Assembly: GCF_002362315.1 (NCBI RefSeq)
Contig: NZ_MTZV01000006.1
Coordinates: 1,550,001 to 1,614,000, forward strand
Reading direction: 5' to 3'
Length of the DNA stretch: 64,000 nucleotides
DNA from: Paraburkholderia acidicola
GTDB lineage: Bacteria; Pseudomonadota; Gammaproteobacteria; Burkholderiales; Burkholderiaceae
Shown here: piece by piece, positions 25,742-34,702 of the stretch
Layout of the letters: each line of letters begins with the position of its first letter
Position numbering within the stretch: the stretch's first letter is position 1
Position numbers and translations under genes: made by a program
Notes under the pieces: generated by a model
Database searches by the model: none
Seen by the model: only the letters and a program-made list of their open reading frames with translations
What the model was told of the DNA's origin: nothing

Positions 25742-27643
25742 ATGCATCACCTGATTCGCGTGGTATCCGCAGCCCTGATTTTTGCCAGCTCGTATGGCGC
25801 CGTCCAGGCCGCCAACACCGCAAAACCCGCCGATTTCCAGCCCAACATCACGATCATCACCGACGACACCGTCTATAACGTCAACGCGGACGGCACCTAC
25901 ACGAAAGACATCAGCGAGAGCTTTCGCATCAATACGGACCAGGGTGTCCAGCAACGCGGCCAGGTATCGCTACGCTACAGCACGTCGCTCGAAGAACTGA
26001 GCATCGAGCAGGCGTACACGACCACCCAGGACGGCCGGCGCATCGACGTCACGCCCGACAAGATTCTCGAGCAGCAAAGCGCGGAGGGCGCCCAGGCGCC
26101 GATGTTCGACGACAACAAGGTAAAAGTCGTGGTCTTCCCGAGCGTCGCAATCGGCACGACGCTTACGCTGCGCTATAAAAGCACGCAGAAAAAGCCCATG
26201 TTTCCGGGGCAATTCTCGACGCTTGAGTACTACGGCGTCGGAACGCCCAGACAGTCGATGCATCTGACGATCCGCGCGCCAGCCGCGATGAAACTGTATG
26301 TCGATGCAATCGGTCTCGACGGTGGCCGCGTCGATGCGGACAAACCGGATGTACCGGGTACGCAGCTCTGGAAGTGGTCGCTGACGAATCGTCCGGCGCA
26401 GCCGCCCGAACTGGGCTCGGTCAGCAGTGTCGACTACAGCCCGCGTGTGGCAGTGAGCACGTTCCCGAATTTCGCGGCTGCCGGCGTGGCCTATCTCGAT
26501 CGGGCGGCACCGAAGGCTGCCGTGACGCCGACTGTCCAGGCGCTCGCGGACAAGCTCACCCAGGGCGTCACGGACCCGCGGCAACAAGCCGAGATCCTCT
26601 ACAACTGGGTTAGCACCAACATTCGCTATGTAGCGATCTACCTCGGCTTCGGCGGTGTCGTGCCTCACGATGCCAGCGCGATTCTCGACGCGGCGTATGG
26701 CGACTGCAAGGATCACGTGACCCTGCTCGAAGCGCTACTCGCGGCGAAGGGCATCAAGAGCGCGCCCGTGCTGGTCAACGCGTACGACAGCTACTGGGTT
26801 CCGAAAGCGGCCATGCCGGTTGGCGTGTTCAATCACGCGATCACCTACCTGCCCGCCTTCAACCTGTTTGTCGATTCGACTGCGGGGCTCGCGCGTTTCG
26901 GCACGTTGCCCGACTCCGAACTCGGTAAGCCCGCCCTGGTGACCGACGATGGCAGCGGCACCGCGCGTCTTGTGACGCTGCCGGTCGCCAACCCGGACAG
27001 CGCCCGCGTGAAGGTCACGACGCAACTCACGATCGATCGCGCAGGCAACGTGCTCGGCACCAGTCAGGTCGACAATCAGGGTGCTTTCGATCTGCTCTCG
27101 CGGCAACTCTTCTCGTCCATTCGTCCGGGCCTTGAGACGCAGGTTGCGGCACGGGTCCTGACGATGACCGGTCAGGACGGCACCGGCGTCTACACCCACG
27201 GCGAGGCACGCGATCTGACAAAGCCCTTCGATTACGCCACGCAGTTTACGTTGCCGGATTACGCACTGTTCCCCGGACCGGGCGCGATCCAGGTGCCGGC
27301 GGGGCTCGGCAGCTTCAGCAACATCGGCTCGACGTTCGAGCAGGCCTCTCAGGAAAAGCGTGAATACGCGATGCCCATGGCCGGGCGACATGTGACGGAG
27401 ACGACGGCCATCACGCTGCCGGACGGCGTCAAGATCCCTGTCTTGCCCAAGCCGGCAAACATCGTCTCGCAATGGGGAACGTATACGTCGGCTTATCGAA
27501 TCGACGGCCAGACCATCACCGTGACGCGCAATCTGGATATCACCCTGCCCGGTGGACTGATCGAACCCGATCAATATCCAGAGTTCAGGAAGATGGGACG
27601 CGCAGTGAAGCGCGATCTGCGAACCCAGCTGGTTTACTACTAG
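25742..27643 (+). CDS. Exported DUF3857 / transglutaminase-like protein
   Basis: A 633-residue protein with a signal peptide (MHHLIRVVSAALIFASSYGA, cleavage near VQA/AN at about residue 23). The N-terminal part, about 40-240, is the DUF3857 beta domain. A transglutaminase-like core follows with a full catalytic triad: Cys in AYGDCKDHV near 320, His in FNHAITY near 363 and Asp in FVDSTAG near 377. A C-terminal beta-rich domain ends in KRDLRTQLVYY. Members of this family are periplasmic or surface peptidase- or amidase-like proteins of unknown substrate. It is monocistronic and has a good ribosome site. Function beyond fold is not known. Confidence 0.87.
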   Translation: MHHLIRVVSAALIFASSYGAVQAANTAKPADFQPNITIITDDTVYNVNADGTYTKDISESFRINTDQGVQQRGQVSLRYSTSLEELSIEQAYTTTQDGRRIDVTPDKILEQQSAEGAQAPMFDDNKVKVVVFPSVAIGTTLTLRYKSTQKKPMFPGQFSTLEYYGVGTPRQSMHLTIRAPAAMKLYVDAIGLDGGRVDADKPDVPGTQLWKWSLTNRPAQPPELGSVSSVDYSPRVAVSTFPNFAAAGVAYLDRAAPKAAVTPTVQALADKLTQGVTDPRQQAEILYNWVSTNIRYVAIYLGFGGVVPHDASAILDAAYGDCKDHVTLLEALLAAKGIKSAPVLVNAYDSYWVPKAAMPVGVFNHAITYLPAFNLFVDSTAGLARFGTLPDSELGKPALVTDDGSGTARLVTLPVANPDSARVKVTTQLTIDRAGNVLGTSQVDNQGAFDLLSRQLFSSIRPGLETQVAARVLTMTGQDGTGVYTHGEARDLTKPFDYATQFTLPDYALFPGPGAIQVPAGLGSFSNIGSTFEQASQEKREYAMPMAGRHVTETTAITLPDGVKIPVLPKPANIVSQWGTYTSAYRIDGQTITVTRNLDITLPGGLIEPDQYPEFRKMGRAVKRDLRTQLVYY

Positions 27644-27949
27644 GCAGACCAGCCTTCGCTTAAAGAAAGCAACCATGCCCGGCGAGCGCACCCCGGCTTC
27701 GATGAAGCCGGACCTCGCTCGCATCGCCGCCCACGGTAAAGGCGGCGTAACACCCGGGCACAGCTTGTGGCTGTGGCGAACCGCCGCCGCAGGTAAGCGG
27801 CCTGCGAAGCGTTTCCGGGCACGGAAGCGTGATGTAAATATACCCAGCTTCCGCCTGTAAGGGCTTCCTGTTTTCCGCCAGACATCGGTGTTTTGCAGAA
27901 GCTTCTTCCGGTATCATCGTCATTAAATTGATAATGTTCCGGAGCCCCC
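27644..27949. other. Structured intergenic region with nested inverted repeats
   Basis: No supported gene. Several perfect stems follow each other: CCGGCTTC-GAT-GAAGCCGG, CGCCGCC-CACGGTAAA-GGCGGCG and further GC-rich pairs up to about 27830. Minus-strand open frames here (for example 27660-27923) lack a ribosome site and family features. The region could be a terminator array, a dispersed repeat or a small RNA. The last 40 bp before 27950 are AT-rich and probably the lrp-type promoter. Confidence 0.45.
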
Positions 27950-28423
27950 ATGACCTCGCGTAACCGCCCGCTCGACCCGCAGGATCTCAAGATCATGCGC
28001 GAGTTGCAGACCAATGCGCGCGTGAGCAATGCCGATCTCGCCGAGCGCGTCGGCATGTCGACCACCGCGTGCTGGAACCGGACCCGGCAACTGGAAAGCG
28101 ACGGTTATATCCGCGGTTATGTCGCGCTGCTCGACCACCAGAAGCTCGGGCTCGCCGATATCGTGCTCCTCGAAGTCACGCTAGATCGCCACGATGACAA
28201 CGCGCTCGCACGCTTCGGCGCGGAGCTGGCCGAGTTACCGGAAGTGCTCGAGGCGTACCTGGTATCGGGGGAATACGACTACCTGGTGAAAGTCGCGGTG
28301 GACGGCACCGCGGGCTACGAGCGCTTTCTGCGCGAGAAGCTCTACAAGATCGCCGGTATTCGCCACAGCCGCTCGATGTTCACCCTGCGCTGCATGAAGA
28401 GCATCCCGTCGGTGCAGGTTTAA
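27950..28423 (+). CDS. Lrp/AsnC-family transcriptional regulator
   Basis: A 157-residue Lrp/AsnC protein. The N-terminal helix-turn-helix (residues about 8-60) contains LDPQDLKIMRELQTNARVSN and GMSTTACWNR. The C-terminal RAM domain (about 70-150) binds amino acids and forms the octamer. Such regulators sense amino acids and control nearby transport or catabolism. The start has GGAGCCCCC just before it. It converges on a branched-chain-amino-acid-type binding-protein gene only 5 bp away, but whether it controls that operon is not evident. Confidence 0.9.
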   Translation: MTSRNRPLDPQDLKIMRELQTNARVSNADLAERVGMSTTACWNRTRQLESDGYIRGYVALLDHQKLGLADIVLLEVTLDRHDDNALARFGAELAELPEVLEAYLVSGEYDYLVKVAVDGTAGYERFLREKLYKIAGIRHSRSMFTLRCMKSIPSVQV

Positions 28424-28428
28424 ATCCG

Positions 28429-29691
28429 CTATTGCTGCACAGGTGGCTTCACAAGCGGGCACGCACTTTCGGCAAGCGGCCGAAACGCCTTGTCGGCGGG
28501 AATCGTCGCCTTGATGGTGTAGTAATCCCAAGGGTATTTCGACTCAGACGGCTTCTTCACCTGCACGAGGTACATGTCGTGCACCATGCGGCCGTCTTCG
28601 CGAATCCGGCCGTTTTTCGCGAAGAAATCGTTGATCGGCAGTTCCTTCATCTTCTTCATCACGGCAGCGGTATCGTCGGTGCCGGCTGCCTTCACCGCGT
28701 TCAGATAATGCATCGTCGACGAGTAATCGCCCGCCTCGATCTGCGTCGGCATCTTCTTCGTGCGTGCATAGATCCGCTTGGCCCACGCGCGGGTTTCGTC
28801 GTTGCGATCCCAGTAGAACGCCGTTGAAAATTGCAGACCCTGTGCGGTCTGCAAACCGAGCGCGTGAATGTCCGACAGGAACACCAGCAGCCCGGCCAGT
28901 TGCTGTTTGCCTCCACGTGTGAGGCCGAATTCATTCGCGCTCTTGACCGCGTTGATGAAATCGCCGCCGGCGTTCGCAAGGCCGATCACTTTCGCGCCCG
29001 AGCTCTGCGCCTGCAACATGTACGACGAGAAGTCGGAAGCGTTGAGCGGCGCGCGCACCACACCGATCACCTTGCCGCCGTCGGCCTTGACGGCCTCCGA
29101 GGTGTCCTTCACGAGCGCCTGGCCGAACGCGTAGTCGGCGGCGAGAAAGAACCAGCTGTCGCCGCCCTGCTTCGCCATCGCATCGCCGGTTGCATGGCCT
29201 AGCGCATACGTGTCGTAGACGTAGTGAATGCTGACCGGCGAACACTTCGCTCCGGTGATGTCCGAACTCGCCGGCCCGGTGGCGATGACAATCCTGTTCT
29301 TCTGCTTCGCGATGTCGATGACCGCGAACGCAGCACCCGACGAAGCGAGGTCCGTGATCATGTCGACGTGCTGCACGTCGAACCACTCGCGAGCGCGTGT
29401 CGCTGCGATGTCGGCCTTGTTCTGGTGATCGGCGGCGACCACCTCGACCTTGATGCCGGGGTTCGCCTTCATGAAGTCTTCAGCAGCCATGCGCACTGCC
29501 TCGACGGCACTCTGTCCGGCCACCGACGCATACACGCTCGACAGATCGGTCAACACGCCGATCTTCACGACACCGTCCGAGAGCTGTGGAGTCTGCGCAT
29601 GCGCAGGCAACGAAGCAAGCGCCATGACGGCGGCTGCAAGGCCTGCAAGCGCCGCAAGCGGTCGGGCCGTTCGAAGTGTTCTGGCGGTCAT
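28429..29691 (-). CDS. ABC transporter substrate-binding protein (LivK/Leu-Ile-Val family)
   Basis: A 420-residue periplasmic binding protein with a signal peptide (MTARTLRTARPLAALAGLAA, cleavage near AHA/QT at about 32) and the type I fold of LivJ/LivK proteins (VVKIGVLTDLSSVYASVAGQ start). Proteins of this subgroup beside acyl-CoA ligases and aromatic monooxygenases bind aromatic or other carboxylic acids. It is the last gene of a five-gene minus-strand set, and no permease or ATPase genes are adjacent. The role may be uptake with membrane components encoded elsewhere. Ligand unknown. Confidence 0.9.
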   Translation of the reverse strand: MTARTLRTARPLAALAGLAAAVMALASLPAHAQTPQLSDGVVKIGVLTDLSSVYASVAGQSAVEAVRMAAEDFMKANPGIKVEVVAADHQNKADIAATRAREWFDVQHVDMITDLASSGAAFAVIDIAKQKNRIVIATGPASSDITGAKCSPVSIHYVYDTYALGHATGDAMAKQGGDSWFFLAADYAFGQALVKDTSEAVKADGGKVIGVVRAPLNASDFSSYMLQAQSSGAKVIGLANAGGDFINAVKSANEFGLTRGGKQQLAGLLVFLSDIHALGLQTAQGLQFSTAFYWDRNDETRAWAKRIYARTKKMPTQIEAGDYSSTMHYLNAVKAAGTDDTAAVMKKMKELPINDFFAKNGRIREDGRMVHDMYLVQVKKPSESKYPWDYYTIKATIPADKAFRPLAESACPLVKPPVQQ

Positions 29692-29728
29692 GTGCGTGGT
29701 CTCCTTGATGGTTTCTATTTATGAATGG

Positions 29729-31261
29729 TTAGCGGTTCCACGGCGACGTCGCATACGCATCGCGTAGCCGTCGCTTCGCGATCTTGCCGTTGTCGTCGCG
29801 CGGCAGATGTGCGACGAACGCGATCTCGCGCGGAATCTTGTAGCCCGCGATCAGCGGACGCAAAAAGTCGATCAACGTCTCCGCTGAAAGACCGTTCGCA
29901 GCCGCATCACATTCGATCGCGGCAACGAGCCGCTCGCCGTACTCGGCATCAGGCACGCCGAACACGGCGACATCGCCGATCGCCGGATGCCGCGCAAGTG
30001 CGTTCTCGATCTCGGCCGGATAGATGTTGACGCCACCCGAGATGACCATGTCCGACGCGCGGTCGCAGACGTACAGATAGCCGTCAGCGTCGAGATAGCC
30101 CATGTCGCCGAGCGTGACGAGTCCGTCGCGCTCGATCCGCTCGCGCGCCGCGTGGTTGTTGCGATAGGTGAAGTCCGGATAGGCGGGCTGGCGCGCATAG
30201 ATCAGGCCGATCTCGCCGACATCGCACGGTTCGCCCGGTTCTCCCGATTGGCGGCGAATCTGCACCCGCGCCTCGCCGATCGGGCGCCCGGCACTACCAG
30301 GGCGCGCAAGCGCATCGTGCGAATCGATCACGGTGACCATACCGACCTCGCTCGACGCATAGGTCTCGTACACGATGGGGCCAAGCCATTCGATCATCGC
30401 GCGCTTCACATCCGGCGAGCACGGCGCGCCCGTCGATGCAATGAAACGCAACGACGACAGATCGTGCCGCGCGCGTTCGGCGGCGGACAGCTTGAGTAGA
30501 CGCACATACATGATCGGCACGAGATAGACCGTGTCGATCCGATGGCGCTCGATCAGCTCCAGGACACGCAACGCATCGAAGCGCGGCATCAGCACCAGCA
30601 GCGCAGCGGTTTGCATCGCGCTGCGCGCGAACAGCGTGGGCGCGCTGTGATACAGCGGCGCGGGCAACAGCACGCGACAACCGGGCACGATCCCGAAGGC
30701 GCTCGCGAGCACCCTTTGCGACTGCTGATCGCGTGCCTGCAACTGATCGAGCGGCACTGCATCGCGCACGACACCTTTCGGCCGGCCGGTCGTACCCGAC
30801 GTGTAGACGAGATGTCCGCGCGGCGAGACAGTCGGTCCGTCGTAAGGCGCCTGGTTAGCGAGCCAGCTTTCGTAGCGCAGCGCCGCTTCGACGCGCACCG
30901 GTACGTGATGACCGGCGACCGGATTCGCATCGACGGCGAGCAGCACCGTGCCGCGCGGTACCACGTGCAGACACGCGGCAAGCAGCCCGGCATCGGCGAT
31001 CAATGCCTTCGCCGCGGAATCGGTCAGCAGGTATTCGATCTCCGCGGGCGTGAAATGCCAGTTGATCGGGCAATACATGCAGCCCGCTATGCGGCATGCC
31101 TGGATCACATCGAGATATTCGGGGAGATTGCCCATCAGGACCGCGACCGTGTCGCCTTCGCGGATGCCGAGCCGGTACAGGCCGCCCGCCAGACGCTGAC
31201 CGCGTGCGAGCAGTTCGTCGGCGGGGCGCAGGCGGTCTTCGAAGATCAGATCAGCGGGCAT
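29729..31261 (-). CDS. AMP-binding acyl-CoA synthetase/ligase
   Basis: A 510-residue ANL-superfamily enzyme that adenylates a carboxylic acid and transfers it to CoA. The P-loop YTSGTTGRPKG lies near residues 153-163. The adenylate motif YETYASSEVG is near 302, and the C-terminal catalytic lysine is in DDNGKIAKRRL near 492. Length is slightly short for the family but all core motifs are present. It sits in the aromatic-catabolism-like operon, 183 bp after the DUF2783 gene, and probably activates an aromatic or acyl acid handled by the neighbouring monooxygenase. Substrate not predictable from sequence. Confidence 0.9.
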   Translation of the reverse strand: MPADLIFEDRLRPADELLARGQRLAGGLYRLGIREGDTVAVLMGNLPEYLDVIQACRIAGCMYCPINWHFTPAEIEYLLTDSAAKALIADAGLLAACLHVVPRGTVLLAVDANPVAGHHVPVRVEAALRYESWLANQAPYDGPTVSPRGHLVYTSGTTGRPKGVVRDAVPLDQLQARDQQSQRVLASAFGIVPGCRVLLPAPLYHSAPTLFARSAMQTAALLVLMPRFDALRVLELIERHRIDTVYLVPIMYVRLLKLSAAERARHDLSSLRFIASTGAPCSPDVKRAMIEWLGPIVYETYASSEVGMVTVIDSHDALARPGSAGRPIGEARVQIRRQSGEPGEPCDVGEIGLIYARQPAYPDFTYRNNHAARERIERDGLVTLGDMGYLDADGYLYVCDRASDMVISGGVNIYPAEIENALARHPAIGDVAVFGVPDAEYGERLVAAIECDAAANGLSAETLIDFLRPLIAGYKIPREIAFVAHLPRDDNGKIAKRRLRDAYATSPWNR

Positions 31262-31350
31262 GGGCGATCACCATCGACAGACTGCGGGAGCACAGCGGCG
31301 TATGGAACCGGGGTGTCGGCATAGGCGTCTCCATCGTAGATCGTTCGGTC

Positions 31351-31365
31351 CGGGGGCGGCCCCCG
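31351..31365. other. GC hairpin between the ligase and DUF2783 genes
   Basis: CGGGGG-CGG-CCCCCG in the 183-bp gap inside the operon. There is no U tract, so it may be a processing or stability element that sets different expression of upstream and downstream genes. Confidence 0.4.
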
Positions 31366-31444
31366 TCACGCGTGTGGACGACTATGCTTGACTATCGGCG
31401 TGGCGACAATCCCGTTGATTCCCCTGGTCAGCTGCGTCTAGCTG

Positions 31445-31648
31445 CTACGCCTGACGCGTCGCCCCATTACGTGCGATTTGCATCGCTTCGAGCAGCGTCG
31501 CGTGGTCGCCGATGTGATTCGCCAGCAGCAGGATCAACTGCGCATTCGTCGACTGGCTCTGGGCATCGTCCAGATCGCGATGCATGTCGATTAGCGCTTC
31601 GTAGAAATCGTCGGGGCGCGCGAGGTTCGGTTCAGTGTTGAGCGGCAT
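31445..31648 (-). CDS. Small DUF2783 protein
   Basis: A 67-residue protein (MPLNTEPNLARPDDFYEALI...) of the DUF2783 family, predicted mostly helical and cytosolic, with no catalytic motif. Genes of this family are typically found directly beside FAD-dependent aromatic monooxygenases, as here (21 bp after the monooxygenase stop, with GGAGACC upstream). A role as a small partner or stabiliser of the monooxygenase is an inference from that pairing. Confidence 0.82.
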   Translation of the reverse strand: MPLNTEPNLARPDDFYEALIDMHRDLDDAQSQSTNAQLILLLANHIGDHATLLEAMQIARNGATRQA

Positions 31649-31668
31649 CCTGGTCTCCTTCTTGTGGG

Positions 31669-33387
31669 CTACTGCGTGCTGTCCTGCATGCAGAGCGCGC
31701 GGTCGAGCGCCTGTTCGATACGGCGTGCATCGATATTTCGCCAGCGCGCGCAGACATGCTGGTCGGGCCGCAGCAGATAGAACGTGCCCGCCGTTGCGTT
31801 GTAACGCTCGGCTGCGAGCCCTTCGCTATCGATCGCCACAGTTGCGTAAGGCATACGGCGTGCAAGCGTCGTGACAAGATCGCGTGCGTCCGCACTCACG
31901 ATCAGCACGAACCGTAAAGGCACGGCCGCATGTTTGAGCACCTGCAATACATGCTGCGTATCGTCGTCGATACCGCCCGCACCGCAGAACAGCAACCCGG
32001 TGAACTGCTGACCTAGTTGCGGTAACAACCAGCCGGGCTGTCCGTTGTGCTCGAGCGGCGCATCGCAACACGCGGCGCCCGGCACCATCCGGCCATTGAA
32101 CGCGTCGCTATCCGGCGTGTTGAGTGTGGAATCGTGCAGCACCGCCGGCACCGACAACCGCCCGCTATTGACGAGCTGCCGCGCAAACGCGTGATCTCGC
32201 GCGAGCGTCAGCACGGCATCGCGAAACACGCGGCTGACCGCACTCTTCGGCGTGATGAAATCGGTCGAGTGCGTGGAATGGCGGATGTTCTCGTCGGCGG
32301 CGTATTCGCGCTCGGTCGCATAGCTGTCGAGCAGCGCATCGGGCGCGCAGCCTGCCACCACCATCGCGAGCTTCCACGCAAGATTCTCCGCGTCCTGCAC
32401 GCCGCTGTTCGCACCACGCGCGCCGAACGGCGACACACCGTGCGCGGCATCGCCAGCGAACAGCACGTTGCCGTGACGAAAGCGCTCCATCCGCAGACAC
32501 GAGAACGTGTACACGCTCACCCACTGCAGTTCGAATTTCGCGTCCGCACCGAGCAGTGCGCGCACGCGTGGAATCACGCGCTCGGGGGTTTTCTCGAGCA
32601 CCGGGTCTGCGTCCCAGCCGAGTTGAAAGTCGATCCGCCACACGTTGTCCGGCTGACGATGCAGCAGCACCGACTGGTTCGGATGAAACGGCGGGTCGAA
32701 CCAGAACCAGCGCTCGGTTGGAAAATCCGCTTCCATTTTTACGTCAGCGATCAGGAAGCGGTCCTTGAACGTTCGGCCGCGGCTGTCGAGTCCCATCAGC
32801 GCACGCAGTGGACTGCGCGAGCCATCGGCTGCGACGACATAGCGGCCGCGTAGCGCATACGGACCATCGGGTGTATCGACCGTCAGCGTCACGCCTGCGC
32901 CCGGCGCACCCGCTTGTTGCAAACCGGTCACGCGATTTTTCCAGCGGATCTCAAGGTTCGGCAGTTCGCGCGCGCGCTCGAGCAGATAGCCTTCGACGTA
33001 GTACTGCTGGAGGTTCACGAACGCGGGCCGGTGATGACCGCTTTCCGGCAGCAGATTGAACGTGTAGACGAGATCGTCGCGCAGGAACACCTTGCCGACA
33101 TTCCAGCTAACGCCCTTGTCGACCATGCGCTGGCCGCAGCCGAGCCGGTCGAAAATATCGAGCGTGCGTTTCGCGAAGCAGATTGCGCGCGAACCCGTCG
33201 ACAGCGTGCAGTCGTCGTCCACCAGTACGACGGGCACGCGTTGCTGCGCGATATCGATGGCGGTCGCGAGGCCCACCGGCCCCGCGCCGACGACGATCAC
33301 CGGATGCACCACCGCCTCATCCGCGTCGTGCTGCTGCTCGCGGCCCGGCCGGTATTCGAACGATAGCGCCTGGTAGTCGATGCTCAT
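31669..33387 (-). CDS. FAD-dependent aromatic monooxygenase (MhpA/PheA-like)
   Basis: A 572-residue class A flavin monooxygenase hydroxylating an aromatic compound with NAD(P)H and oxygen. The FAD motif GAGPVG is at residues 34-39. The DG motif VVAADGSRSP is near 203, and GDAAHGVSPFGARGANSGVQD near 310 contacts FAD phosphate and ribose. A C-terminal thioredoxin-like domain (about 430-570) is typical of the MhpA/phenol hydroxylase branch. The start at 33387 (MSIDYQALSF) is supported by GGAGACAC upstream; the frame extends to 33612 without conserved sequence. It is the second gene of the minus-strand operon. Likely substrates are hydroxyphenylpropionate- or resorcinol-like compounds, unproved. 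Confidence 0.9.
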   Translation of the reverse strand: MSIDYQALSFEYRPGREQQHDADEAVVHPVIVVGAGPVGLATAIDIAQQRVPVVLVDDDCTLSTGSRAICFAKRTLDIFDRLGCGQRMVDKGVSWNVGKVFLRDDLVYTFNLLPESGHHRPAFVNLQQYYVEGYLLERARELPNLEIRWKNRVTGLQQAGAPGAGVTLTVDTPDGPYALRGRYVVAADGSRSPLRALMGLDSRGRTFKDRFLIADVKMEADFPTERWFWFDPPFHPNQSVLLHRQPDNVWRIDFQLGWDADPVLEKTPERVIPRVRALLGADAKFELQWVSVYTFSCLRMERFRHGNVLFAGDAAHGVSPFGARGANSGVQDAENLAWKLAMVVAGCAPDALLDSYATEREYAADENIRHSTHSTDFITPKSAVSRVFRDAVLTLARDHAFARQLVNSGRLSVPAVLHDSTLNTPDSDAFNGRMVPGAACCDAPLEHNGQPGWLLPQLGQQFTGLLFCGAGGIDDDTQHVLQVLKHAAVPLRFVLIVSADARDLVTTLARRMPYATVAIDSEGLAAERYNATAGTFYLLRPDQHVCARWRNIDARRIEQALDRALCMQDSTQ

Positions 33388-33448
33388 TGCAGTGTCTCCA
33401 TCCGTCTCCCGCGCGCTTTGTTTAACCTTGTTCAACCATGCGCGTCGC

Positions 33449-34408
33449 CTAGCTTTGCAGTGCGCTCCACATATCCTTGTCGCGCTCCGCAGTCCAGATG
33501 CGCGGATGCTTGATCCCGCTTGCTTCGTCGAACGCACGCGACACATCGAACGGCAGACAGTGTTCGTAGATGAACACCTGGCCGAACTTCGGATCCATAG
33601 CCTTGCGCGCATGCGCCATTGCCGCCTTCAGATCGAGCTGTTGTGCAACCGCTTCACGGCCGCTTTGCAGCAATGTCGTGACGAAATCCTTCGTGTAGTC
33701 GAGGCCCTTGTGAACGTCCTGCGGCGTCGTCAGCGCGGGGCCGCGGCCGGGCACCAGCTTGTCCGCACCGAGTGCGCGCAGCGCTTCGAGCGTGGCGGGC
33801 CACTGTTCGAGGTGTGCGTCACCGCAATAGCACGCAGCGTCGTACTCGACGAGGTCGCCTGAGAACAGCACCTTCTGCGACGGCAGCCACACGATCGTGT
33901 CGCCCTTCGTGTGACCCGCGCCCAGGTGCGCGATACGCACTTCGAGCTTGCCGAGAAACAGCGTGATCTCACGCTCGAACACGAGTGTCGGCCACGTCAG
34001 GCCCGGCACGGTTTCGACGCCCGCGAACAGACGCGGAAAGCGCTCGATCTCCGACTTCATATCGGCTTCGCCACGCTCGACGATCATCTCGTAGGTACCG
34101 CGGCTCGCGATCACCTGCTGCGCGCCCTCGGCGAAGTACGCGGATGCGCCGAGCACGCGCACCGCGTGGTAGTGCGACAGCACGACGTACTTGATCGGTT
34201 TATCGGTGACGGTGCGGATCCTGGCGATCAGGTCCTGCGCCATCGCAGGCGTCGCGGTTGTATCGACGATCAGCACGCCGTCGTCGCCGACGATCACGCC
34301 GGAATTCGGATCGCCCTCGGCCGTGTAGGCGTAGGCGTTCTCGGACAGTTGCGTGAACGTGATTTTCTTTTCTTCGAGATCGGCCTGCGATGCGAATGCT
34401 TTTGCCAT
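33449..34408 (-). CDS. MBL-fold hydrolase with altered HxHxDH motif
   Basis: A 319-residue metallo-beta-lactamase-fold protein. The usual HxHxDH metal site is replaced by HYHAVR (near residue 99), losing the Asp-His pair of the second metal. Later ligands remain: GAGHTKGD near 177 and FSGDLVEYD near 195. The protein may bind one metal or use a variant site. The start at 34408 is supported by GGAGGCAGAC. It is the first gene of the operon with the aromatic monooxygenase and downstream of a large palindrome, so a role in hydrolysing a ring-cleavage product or ester in that pathway is inferred. Confidence 0.85.
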   Translation of the reverse strand: MAKAFASQADLEEKKITFTQLSENAYAYTAEGDPNSGVIVGDDGVLIVDTTATPAMAQDLIARIRTVTDKPIKYVVLSHYHAVRVLGASAYFAEGAQQVIASRGTYEMIVERGEADMKSEIERFPRLFAGVETVPGLTWPTLVFEREITLFLGKLEVRIAHLGAGHTKGDTIVWLPSQKVLFSGDLVEYDAACYCGDAHLEQWPATLEALRALGADKLVPGRGPALTTPQDVHKGLDYTKDFVTTLLQSGREAVAQQLDLKAAMAHARKAMDPKFGQVFIYEHCLPFDVSRAFDEASGIKHPRIWTAERDKDMWSALQS

Positions 34409-34556
34409 GTCTGCCTCCAGTGGGACCGTGACGGGACGAGACGGCCGGTGGATTGGCAGGCAAGCAGCCTGCGGCATGGCGGGGATTGTCTCGCCCCGCA
34501 TTGATTGTTTGCTGCTCGGATAGCGGGGTGAAGCCATCTTAGGATGTCGCAAGTTT

Positions 34557-34592
34557 ATTTGTCAATAGCGAAATGTATCGCTATATACAAAT
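34557..34592. promoter_or_regulatory. 36-bp perfect dyad, candidate IclR operator
   Basis: ATTTGT-CA-ATAGCGA-AATGTA-TCGCTAT-AT-ACAAAT. The outer six-base and inner seven-base arms are each perfectly complementary and share one centre (34574/34575). It lies 149 bp before the MBL gene on minus and 110 bp before the first IclR gene on plus. It is AT-rich in a GC-rich surround, as expected for a promoter/operator. IclR tetramers commonly bind long dyads of this kind. Confidence 0.7.
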
Positions 34593-34702
34593 CCTGAGCG
34601 GCGTACGATGAGGGTCGGGAAGCCGGTCGGCTTCGGCTAACATGGGCGTTTTTTCGAACGGCTGGATGGTTGGGCACAGCGGTGGGCACAGCGACGAGAC
34701 AG

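Noticed and set aside
27660..27923. 87-codon minus-strand ORF in the structured gap
   Set aside because: It spans several perfect hairpins, lacks a ribosome site and reads with many Cys, Arg and Pro, as expected from palindromic noncoding DNA.
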